Source of the DNA: Distichodus sexfasciatus
Lineage: Eukaryota; Chordata; Actinopteri; Characiformes; Distichodontidae
Direction: 5' to 3'
NCBI GenBank assembly: GCA_032718565.1
Contig: JAVGVS010000449.1
Coordinates: 174,213 to 238,212 of the forward strand
Length of the DNA stretch: 64,000 nt
The notes beneath the pieces were generated by a model that saw nothing but the letters and a program-made list of their open reading frames with translations, did no database searches and was not told where the DNA came from. Shown in pieces: positions 55,455-64,000 of the stretch; within the stretch, counting starts at the first letter, position 1; each line of letters opens with the position of its first letter. The translations under genes and the position numbers were made by a program.

Positions 55455-56205
55455 AGAAGGATGCACAATAATATCAGAATCGTATCGGAATCAGCTAATA
55501 ATTGTTTTGCTTTAAGTCATTATCATCGATGCTTAGATTTGCCCGATATTTCCAGCTGATATTTTATGACACATTTATTGTACGTGGGAAAGGTAGCGCT
55601 TGTGCCAGGCTTAAAATGTATGGTGTTATTTCATGCCAGAATTCTGAACACACAGTGGAACGTTCACCAGCAAAATCTCCTGTCTTTACACTCAACTCAT
55701 ATTTAAACTGACTAAATTGCGTGTTTGCTGCACTTAGTGAATGTGGGCTCACACGTGGGCTGTGTCCCGAGCCGTGTACTACTGCACTTGATGGTATGGT
55801 AGGTAAGGTGCTCTTATCATACTTTTCTATGTGGTAGTATGCATCTCAGGAAATAGTCGGGGTTGTAGCTTACCGGCTCTCTGCACGCTAGGTAGTGCAC
55901 AAGGAGAGTCTAACGTGCCCTTTTTGACTTGGTACACTACATAGGGTGGGAAGTGACTTTTTCTTCAAATGTTGTGCACTACGCTGGAAATGCTTTGCCC
56001 TCGCTCTACACTGCTTTCACGCTCGCTTGACTTGGCGGTGTGTTAGAAATGTCAGGGTTATGGTGCTAATTTTGTGCCAAAATTCTGAGTGTGCAGTGGA
56101 ACTTTGGTGAGCGAAACATTTTCTGTCTATGCGCTCAACTCTGTCTTCCTCATTTATCGGTATCTGCAGATATAAGGATGAGAATATCGGATATTGGCAT
56201 CAGTC
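55455..56205. mobile_element. hAT-6-like element with internal insertion
   Basis: Left end 'GGATGCACAATAATATCAG' and 'TCGTATCGGAATCAGC'. Right end 'ATCGGTATCTGCAGATATAAGG' and 'GATATTGGCATCAG'. These are diverged versions of the 'GGGATGCACCGATA' type of fish hAT. About 85 bases (55623-55707) recur in diverged form at 56060-56147. Between them sits a 'GTGTCCCGAGCCGTGTACTAC' segment like another fish MITE. Confidence 0.55.
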
Positions 56206-57105
56206 TATAATTCTCTTATCATGAGTTTCCATATATTTTCCTGAACAGTGATTTCTACCTTAAACACCATAACAGATTAAAGTGATTATGACAATTTATA
56301 CTGCTGTATTCCTAAGTGTTTTTATATGTTTAAAACCCTCTTCCCAACTTTTTCATCACATCCCTCCTTCCTTGTTTCCCACTGCTCGCTGGTATTTCCT
56401 CTCCTGGTCCGCGGGTGGAAGAGGGGGATAAATCCCTCCGTCCTGGCGCAAGGCCGCCTCCAGCGTTCCTGCGCGTCATGGGATATTAAAGTCCGGCAGC
56501 GTGCCGTTTTGCGTTATTATTTCATGGACTCTCCCGTAATCAGTTCCATGCTTCCCCTCCGTGCTTCCTGCCAACATGTGTCTGCTGTGTTTAATAGTTC
56601 AGTGACAACAAATTTATGTTGCTAAGCGCCAGTAAAGCTAACCTCACCCAAGCATTCCGCGCCAACATCCCTCCATCCCTTCATCCCTCTATCCCTCATT
56701 CTTCCCCTCGTCTTAAGACAAACGTAGCGACAATACGGAATTTTACTCGTTTTTCAGGGCCCTGCTGATTGCTTCCAGGTTTGGGTCTTTTCCCCTGCTA
56801 TAATTCCTGACCGAAGCCACATTTTCTCACGATGTCGGCGGCCAAAAATATCTGGAATCGGCCTGCGGTGGCTCGTCGCTGCTCTGCTCGGCGTGTCAAA
56901 CATCCAGCAGCAGACCGCAGTGATTTGTCTTGGTGTTAAGCGGCATGAGAGACGGCAAGCTGGTGCTGGAGCTGGAGCTGGAACTCAGAGCTGGAACTTG
57001 GAACTGGAACCGGGATCGTTAAGCCTCCACCTCTCCAGCCTCATCACTCTCTCCAGCGTGACACGTCAGGCCTGTCGGCGGATCAGTCATCAAAATTAGA
57101 GTCTG
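56206..57105. other. Unique sequence, partly CpG-containing
   Basis: 56400-56640 and 56740-57090 are mixed composition. 'GGAGCTGGAGCTGGAACTCAG' at 56966-56986 and nearby form a short tandem repeat. No gene is recognised. Confidence 0.42.
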
Positions 57106-59060
57106 TCTCTCTGTCTTTTTATTTCTTCACATTTATTTTATTACTTTATTTATTTTCACTTTTCTTTCCTTCTCTGCGAATTTTCCTATGTTTTCCATCC
57201 TGCCAGTCTTTCTTTATTCCCTTGTTTCATGTTCCTTCTGTTACTCCTGTTGGCTCCTCTCTTCCTTCTGCGAGACCTTAATTCCTTCTGTTTTCCATTT
57301 TCAATTCCTTTATACTTTCCCTTGTCCTTTTTTTTTTTTTTTACCAAGCTTATATCTCCAGTCCGTATTCTCTAATCTAGTCTTTTGTCTTTCATTTCTT
57401 TTCCTTTCTTCCTTCTCTCTTTCCTTCAGTACTTTCCATTTTATTTCCTTTTTCCTTCTTTCAGTCTTTTTCCTCTTGTCTTTGTATCTTGACTTTATTT
57501 ACTGCTCTTCTTTATTTATTTTCAATTGGCTCCAACCCTCTTTACTTCCTTACGTACTTTATTCATTCGATTTTCCATATTTTCTTCCTATTTATCTTTT
57601 TGTCATATTTCCTACATTCCTTTCTTTCTTTACCCTTGTGTACTCTATTCTTATACCTTCTTCTGTCCATTTCTCTTGTTTTTATTTTCTTTCTTTTTGT
57701 CTTCCTTCCTGCCTACCTTCCTTTTTTCATTCTTCCTCTTTTCCTTCCTTATTTGCATCCTTTACTTCTCTTTCTTCCTTCCTTTATTTACTCATTCTTC
57801 ATTTTTTCCATCTTTCCTTTCTATTTCCTATCTCCTCCTCTTCTCTACATTCCTTTCTTTCTTTCCCCACTTTTATCCTTCTATCTTCTCATGTACATTT
57901 TCTTGTGTTCATTGTTCACTTTCTTTTTTGTCCCTTACTTTCTTACTTTTTTCATTCCCTCCCTCTTTCTGTCCTTCCTTTACAACCTATCTTTTTATTT
58001 TCTTTCTTCCTTTAGTTTAGTCCTTTAGTTGTTTTTTCCTCTCATTCTTACTTTGTTTACTTCCTTTCCTTCCTTTATTTTTTTCCTCCCTTCCTCTTTC
58101 CTTCACTCCATCCTTTCTTACTTACTTCCTTTTTTTATTCTTCTTTTCCCCATCTTTATTTTCTTTTTCTGCTTTTTTACGACGTTCCCTTCTTTACTAC
58201 ATTATCCTTCTTTTACTTACATTTGTCTGTGTGCATTTTATTCATCTTTTATTCTTTCGTTTCCATCCTTCATTTCTTCCTTCTTTCCTTAACTACCCAC
58301 CGTTTTATTATTTTCTTCTTTCTTTCAATCATTTTTCTCTTGTCCTTTCTTCATTTTCCCTCACTCCCTACTTTATTACTTCCTTCTTATTTCTTCTTTC
58401 CGTTCACCAGCTTTCCTTTCTAATCCCCTTTTCTTTTTTTCCTACATTCATGATTTTTTTCTTTTCCCAACTTTCATCCTTATTGTCTCACTTACTTTTT
58501 CTTTTGTTCATTTTTCTTATTTTTCCTTTTCTTTCCTTTCTTTTTTCTTTCTTAATTCCTTCATTCTTTCCTTTACTACCTTCTCTTTTTTATTTCTTTT
58601 CTTCTTTCATTCAATCTTTTTCTTGTCCTTTCATCTTTTCTTTCTTCCTATTCCCTCACTCCCTCCTTTCTTACATTCCTTTATTTATTTTCTAATTTCT
58701 ATCCTTATCTTCTTACTTACATTTCCTTCATTTTCTTAATATTTTTTGTTTCATTTCTTTCCTTGTTTTGCTTGTTCCTTCCTACCTACCTTCCTTTCTT
58801 TACTAACTTCCTTTTTATTTCTTTTTGTCTTTCCCCTGTCTTCCTCTGTCCTAATCCATTCCTTATTTTCCCATCTTTCCACTTTTCTTCTCTTTCCTAC
58901 ATTCCTTTCTTTCTATTCTCACTTCTATCCTTGTCTTCTTACTTACATTTTCTTGTACATTTTACTTTATTTTTCTTTCATATCCTTTATTTCTTCCTTT
59001 ATACATTCCTTCCAAAATATCTTCCTCTTTTTCCTCCCCTTCTCTTCTTCCCCCAATTCT
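57106..59060 (+). repeat. Polypyrimidine TTCC/CTTT-rich tract, 1.95 kb
   Basis: Almost all T and C on the plus strand with no fixed period, built of TTTC, CTTC, TTCC and CATTTCTTTC words. Phe/Ser/Leu-rich frames up to 275 codons are repeat translations, not membrane proteins. It is a strong candidate for triplex DNA and for assembly collapse. Confidence 0.92.
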
Positions 59061-60457
59061 TCTCCATCTCCATGAAAATTCAAGCGTATTACTCTTGCAA
59101 ATGAGGGAGTATGATTTGAGAATGCAGTGAGAAATCCTGTAAGGAAGTGGGAAAGACTTTTTTACCCCCTCATTAATAAAAGATCTGGTTTTGACTGTAA
59201 CTTTCTTATTAACAGCTGCAGAATGGTCCAATTTGATCTGCATTTTCATCCGTAAGCGAGTGGGCTCCAGCTCCTCGCACCCTTTAACGAATGCGGTGAT
59301 ACGGGAGCTGCTGCTTGACCTTGCTGCATGTCCGTATGAATATGGATGTCCACTCTCGCTTTGCTATGCAGTTCCCACGGAAGCGCGTCCTTTGACCCCT
59401 CTCCTGCCATCGCTCGGCCCGTGTGCTCACGTTTTTTTCAGCCCTGTCTTGTTACACGCTCGCACGGAATCCGGATAAAAAGCATGTTGGCGTCGGCGTT
59501 GGGAGAAGAGGAGTTGGTTTATTAATTTATAAAACTGGTGCAGCCCCTTCACCACGACGCGGACCGAATAAACATCGCCTCTAATAAGAATCCTCTCGTC
59601 CTCTGTATTCGGTAAACGAGGCGGATGCGTCGTCCCCCGGCGTCCCGCTGCAGACCGACTCTGCTGGATTAAGATGTAATTAATCTATCATCTCCCTTCG
59701 ACTCGCTCTGATAATACATATGAGCGCGGCTTCTCCCGGCTCCTCTTCTGTTTGATAAATTAAACAGCCTGTACCGGGTTATTAATAGTGGGACATCTAC
59801 TGTAGTAGGGACTCTTTATTTCTTTCACTGATACCAGCAATCATCTAGTTCTATTCATTATTTTCTCTTCTTTCTCCTACTTCTTGTGCCTTGAACCTTC
59901 ACAGTTTTTAGTGTAAGAGACAACATTCATGACATAAATATTTCAGCTTATCAAGGCAACTTCGGTTACAGCGTTTCATGTCAGTAGATCAACAGCAAAC
60001 TTCTTTTCACTTTTTTGTGTAATTCCTTCTTTTGGCCACAAGGGGCAGAAGCTGTGCCATTACTTTTCTGGTGTTTAGTCCACTCCTGACATGAGTTTAA
60101 CATTATTTCAGCAGCTCACAGTTTAACAGCTAGCTCATTAGTAATCAGAAACATCTATAAACAGACATTATTCTCCTATTCCACTTTTTCACACCTTTAC
60201 CCCTTCACCTGTTTCATCCAGAATTCCCTGTCTTCCCTGTGTCCTCACTTTTTGCTGTGGACGCTCTCCATTACATTTCTAGTCAAACTTTGTTCCGTTT
60301 TGTTCTTGTCATGTGCCTTCTGTAATCAAGATCGAACATTTGAATGACATCATGAGCAACACAGGTAACGAGCAAACAGTATCTCTTGTTGTGAACGTAG
60401 CATTACTATAATCTTGGTCAGCAGAGTTCATCATTTCTCCTTTTGCTTTCACATTTA
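59061..60457. other. Unique sequence, candidate conserved non-coding
   Basis: 59200-59480 and 59540-59800 are mixed-composition unique DNA, with GATGTAATTAATC and GGTTATTAATAG cores. 'GGCCACAAGGGGCAGAAG' at 60036-60053 is CTCF-like. No frame has domain support. Confidence 0.42.
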
Positions 60458-60612
60458 TGGCATTTAGCAGAAACACTTACCAACAGCAACTTCCATTTCT
60501 TAATTAGAGGGCCTGTTTCCCTGAGCAACGTGGTGATGGTAGTGCCAGAGGTAGGATTTGAACTCACAAACTCTTGGTCCAGAGGTAAATACCCTAACAG
60601 TAGGTCACCCTT
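60458..60612 (-). mobile_element. SINE-C copy
   Basis: Tail first: 'GGCATTTAGCAGAAACACTTACC'. Then body and head with B box GATTTGAACTC and 'CTCTTGGTCCAGAGGTAAATACC'. Close to full length. Confidence 0.85.
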
Positions 60613-60631
60613 CACCCCCATTCAACACCAG

Positions 60632-60862
60632 AGAGTGATTGTCATTGTGTAAACACCACAGCATAGCACGAGACACACGATGCACCACAACGAAGTGTGA
60701 ACTCTGCATTTGACCTATTTGTAAAGGAGCAGTGGGCAGCTCTATCAGTGCACAGGGAGCAGTACTTGGGAATGGTACACTGCACACGAGTACCTCAGCG
60801 GTACCTTTATCTGTCCAGGACTTGAACCGGTGACTTTCCATTTACAGGGTCAACTCCCTAAC
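60632..60862 (-). mobile_element. SINE-A copy interrupted by SINE-B
   Basis: 'GAGTGATTGTCATTGTGTAAAC', 'TTTGTAAAGGAGCAGTGGGC', 'GAGTACCTCAGCGGTACC', B box GACTTGAACC and 'GGGTCAACTCCCTAAC'. A SINE-B inserted at 60863, and the 11 bp AACTCCCTAAC is repeated at 61204-61214. Confidence 0.9.
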
Positions 60863-61203
60863 ATTCATTCATTCATTCATTATCCAAACTGCTTAATTCC
60901 AACTGGGGTCATGGAGGGACCAGAGCCTATCCAGGGAACTACGGCCGCACAACGCAATAAAACATAGGGCACACACACTCACACAATCACACTCACACCC
61001 TACGGGGCCAATTTAGAGTTACCAATTAACCTATATTGCATGTTTTCGGACTGTGGGAGGAAACCGGAGCACCCGGAGAAAACCCACGCAAACACAGGGA
61101 GAGCATGCAAACTCCACACAGAAAGGCACCACGGGCGGGATCGAACCCAGGACCTTCTCACTGTGTTCAACAGCGCTAACCACTGTGCCATCTTGCCGCC
61201 CCT
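60863..61203 (-). mobile_element. SINE-B inserted in SINE-A
   Basis: Head on the minus strand: GGGGCGGCAAGATGGCACAG, B box GGTTCGATCCC. Body includes 'TCCGGTTTCCTCCCACAGTC' and tail (AATG)5. A perfect 11 bp duplication AACTCCCTAAC flanks it (60852-60862 and 61204-61214). It is the cleanest SINE-B copy here and clearly younger than the SINE-A. Confidence 0.95.
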
Positions 61204-61214
61204 AACTCCCTAAC

Positions 61215-63795
61215 ATTTTCACCCTTTTATGTCTTTCTTCATTTTTGAGCAAACGCTATGTCTTCTGGAATTGCTCACTTTTCTCTTGCAATTGAAAAAC
61301 TATGATTCGAAGATGCATCAAGAAAGATTTTCCCCTTCATTAATAAAATGTGTAGTTTGGGCCGTCACTGTCATATTAACCTCTCCAGACTGGTTCCAAT
61401 TTGATCTGTATTTAAAAATCCTGTAAAATACCTGTAATATTGCTCTTAATGCCGAGGTTTGTTCCGTATTCCTGCATCCCCACCCTCCTTGACCCCGTAA
61501 GGGCATTATTAAGGGCTCTTCTCCCTGCCCCGATTTGGCCCCTGGCAGGTTTGGGGGTCCCTGATTTTACCTTCCAATGTCTTGCCGGTGTCTGATCGGA
61601 TCATGGTCTTGCGTGGACGAGCCCAATGAGCTGGCAGTCGTGCAGATTGGATGTGATGGAGGAGTGCTGAGTCCGGCTCCTCTGGGCTTGTTTTAACTTA
61701 GTTAGCACTCCCTCCTTCCCTTCCTTCCCTCCCTCCCGGGGGCCAAGGACGATGGGGGGGTCTACCGCAAACGCTCCACAAATGCCCTCCACCGCCCTCA
61801 ACGTCCGCCGTCACCCCCCAACCCCCCGTACCGTCTTAACCCTTTTATTATGGAGCCTAATACTGGCAGGCAGTGTATTAATATGTAGGAGATCAAGAGA
61901 TTATTGATTAGAATCACTTGCCTAATATCCCCTTGTCTGTCATGTAGTAGTTCAGTGAGGGCTCTTTAATGTTTTTCCCCCTCCTCACGTTCCCCCCACC
62001 TCGTTTGGTGTCACTCTATTTAAATATTCATGGCCGCACTTGCTTTGCGCCCCCTAAAGCTGAATTTCTAATTAAACTGTCAAAAGAAATACAATATGGC
62101 CCTAAGGGTTATTATCATAAGGGTCAGCTTTGCCGTGATCGGGCCTGGTCGGAGAGAAGGGGTAATTACCTTCTAAGTGCACAAGTGTTTACCTTTTTCC
62201 CTCTACCTGAGGCCCGGGAGCCACGAGCGGCTTAAACCTGACTCCGACTGGCTGCGCCGAACCAGATCGCGATGACGAGGAGGAGGAGCAGGAGAGAGAA
62301 GGACGCGACAAGAGTCTATAATGACATTATCAGCAATTATGACTGGGAAATGGCTAGAACCGTGAATTTTATCTCATTAAAAAGAGGTGTGAGGTTTCTT
62401 TTCCTCTCTCTCTCTCTCTCTCTCTTCTCCTTTCCACTCCCTGTCACTTCCTCCTCCTTTAGAATTCAAATGATTCTGCTTTAAAGGTGAGGCTGGACGG
62501 AGAATCTGGGAATTTAATTCAGGAGAAGAAAGCGAGAGCCAATTAGCCTGGCGCGCCGGCTAAAATATGAATGACATTTGCTCGCGCTGAGTTCTAATGG
62601 AGGAGAGGCATTAGTCTCATCTCCGTCGCTGTCAGTTTATTTCCTGTCATTATTGTTGCCTTAGTTCTTCTGTCAAATTATGGCCGCTAATTTCTGTTCC
62701 CGCTCTTTTTATATTTTACGAGGCCTGTTAGCGAGCGCCTTTAATGAGGCCCCAAAAAACTGATCCGTTCTGCCTGAATTAAAGGAGCGGGATCCTCCCC
62801 ATTACGCCAGCCCATCAGAAAGAAAGTTAAACACTGTCGTTCCTGTGCAGTTTATCTCACACGAGTTACGTTAACGCCACACACACACTTTAATTCCACT
62901 ATTTTATGTGGCTGCTTAATGCGATCTTTTAGGGCACTCTAAATACCCTCCAAAATTTGTAGAATATCACAATAAATCACAGCCTTGCCCATCGAGCCAC
63001 AATTTATTTCTTCCATTATTTTTTATTCTCCTGCCAAGTTATGGCACCTAGTTAAATCTCTTTTCCCTGTGACCTTTATGGGCTTGCGTTTTAAAAAGTT
63101 AATACGTGGAAAAGTTGATAATTCGAGAGGTTGAGTTCATTGTTGCATCACACTTCAAGAGGATCGCTTACACCCGACTCAGAGGTTCCGTTCGGTCAGT
63201 CGAAAGTCCAGTTTCTGTGGCGGAAAATCCTGCAAATGCGCAGTAACATGATCTGTACGACAAACCCGGGCCAGAAGGTAACGGCGAGAGCCATTTAACA
63301 CGTGTGGCCCGCAGTAACACGACACCGAGCAGCCGCACGCCGATCCTATAAAAGGTATAAAATAGCACAGGTGGTGCAAAATGGGCCTGAGAGCACATGT
63401 GCAGTACCTGTGGTAAAATCGTGTCGGCCTTTACGATGGCGCGAGGACGGCCGTTTGCGCTCAGCTGCACTTATCAATGTGTGGTCGTCTCTCAGAGCGG
63501 CTGCGAGTTACAACTTATCAAACTCTCTTTTACGGGACTTGTAATGGCACGTCACCTTGTTAAAAAATCCCATAAGCCAGAAGTTGGACGACTGCTAGAT
63601 TACAACGTTGCATATCGGAAACAACTGGAAAACTGTGGAAGTTGGAGCCCAAAATGTCACTTTAGATTTAGGTTTTGACTTGGAATGGTCAGTGTTTGCA
63701 AAGTTCATGATTCTCGTAATGTTCTGAATATTCTAAAGTACATTAACCTGAAACTTGGGAGCTTTTTTATAAGTGCACACATCTGTTAATTGTAA
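61215..63795. other. Unique sequence, candidate conserved non-coding
   Basis: Long repeat-poor stretch, the longest in the window. 61400-62240, 62490-63110 and 63150-63600 have mixed composition and many TAATTA/ATTAAT cores. (CT)n at 62404-62425. GC-rich near 61735-61835. No frame above 100 codons and no domain. A developmental-regulator desert or intron is a fair guess. Confidence 0.45.
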
Positions 63796-64000
63796 AAGTG
63801 TGAAAATTTTTTTGTTATTGTGAACACACCACACAGTGCACCACAATGAAATGTCAACTCTGCATTTGACCCATCCGAGAAGGAGCAGTGGGCGGCTAAC
63901 ATGGGCAGTGCTTGGGGACGGTACCTTGCACGAGTGCCTCAGTGGTACCTTTACCTGTCTGGCATTCAAACCAACGACCTTCTGATCATGAGGCGAACAC
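63796..64000 (-). mobile_element. SINE-A copy, cut by the window end
   Basis: 'TTGTTATTGTGAACACACC', 'CATCCGAGAAGGAGCAGTGG', 'GGGGACGGTACCTTGCAC', 'GAGTGCCTCAGTGGTACC' and the head region 'CATTCAAACCAACGACCTTC'. The A-box end continues beyond the window. Confidence 0.88.

Noticed and set aside
57188..58015. 275-codon Phe/Ser/Leu-rich frame resembling a membrane protein
   Set aside because: Polypyrimidine DNA encodes only Phe, Ser, Leu and Pro, so it mimics membrane segments. Other plus-strand frames over the same DNA look the same.

Overview
This window looks like non-coding nuclear DNA from a teleost fish, with repeats typical of ostariophysan-type genomes. The evidence is tRNA-derived SINEs with L2/CR1-like tails, a Rex1-like LINE remnant, many non-autonomous hAT elements, and very long TG, GATA and CT tracts. 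I cannot assign a species. I found no convincing protein-coding gene, exon chain, rRNA, functional tRNA or CRISPR array. Every open reading frame above about 150 codons is a translation of simple repeat, apart from three with weak claims: a LINE remnant, a transposase-tail-like frame and an unassigned 115-codon frame.

Layout. 1-5.3 kb has SINEs, a diverged triplicated unit (1998-2660) and a GC-rich island with a G-quadruplex motif. 5.3-10.3 kb has a hAT MITE with a CTCF-like motif, a 620 bp polypurine tract and a duplicated unit flanking a SINE-MITE composite. 10.3-26 kb is dominated by TG-rich arrays, the largest being a 2.8 kb minisatellite split by a SINE, with a GATA array and a TTAA MITE. 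26-37 kb mixes unique, possibly conserved sequence with hAT elements, an LTR-like piece and a foldback MITE. 37.4-38.2 kb is polypyrimidine. 39-45 kb has a hAT element and unique sequence. 51.3-53.6 kb is a three-layer nest (LINE, hAT, pogo-like). 57.1-59.06 kb is a 1.95 kb polypyrimidine tract. 60.4-61.2 kb is a SINE cluster, and the window ends inside a SINE.

Repeat names used here are local. SINE-A is tRNA-derived with a body reading GTGGTGCACTGTGTG and ending TCACAATGACAA; about 17 copies or pieces were seen. SINE-B is tRNA-derived with an (AATG)n tail. SINE-C is tRNA-derived with a CTGCTAAATGC tail. Repeat D is an AT-rich dispersed repeat with a 'GATTCAAGATT / TTCAACTTTA' start. MITE-B is a 430 bp element with CAGACCCTCCAGG ends. 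hAT-1 to hAT-6 are six non-autonomous groups.

The strongest single observation is technical. Positions 45370-45388 match all 19 bases of the Tn5/Nextera mosaic end, so the join there may be an assembly artefact. The main biological observations are two CTCF-like motifs carried by hAT-1 copies in convergent orientation, a SINE-MITE composite with the same junction at two loci, and a duplicated exon-like cassette with splice-like borders. The unique stretches resemble the conserved non-coding sequence of a developmental gene desert or long intron, but that needs alignment to other fish to establish.
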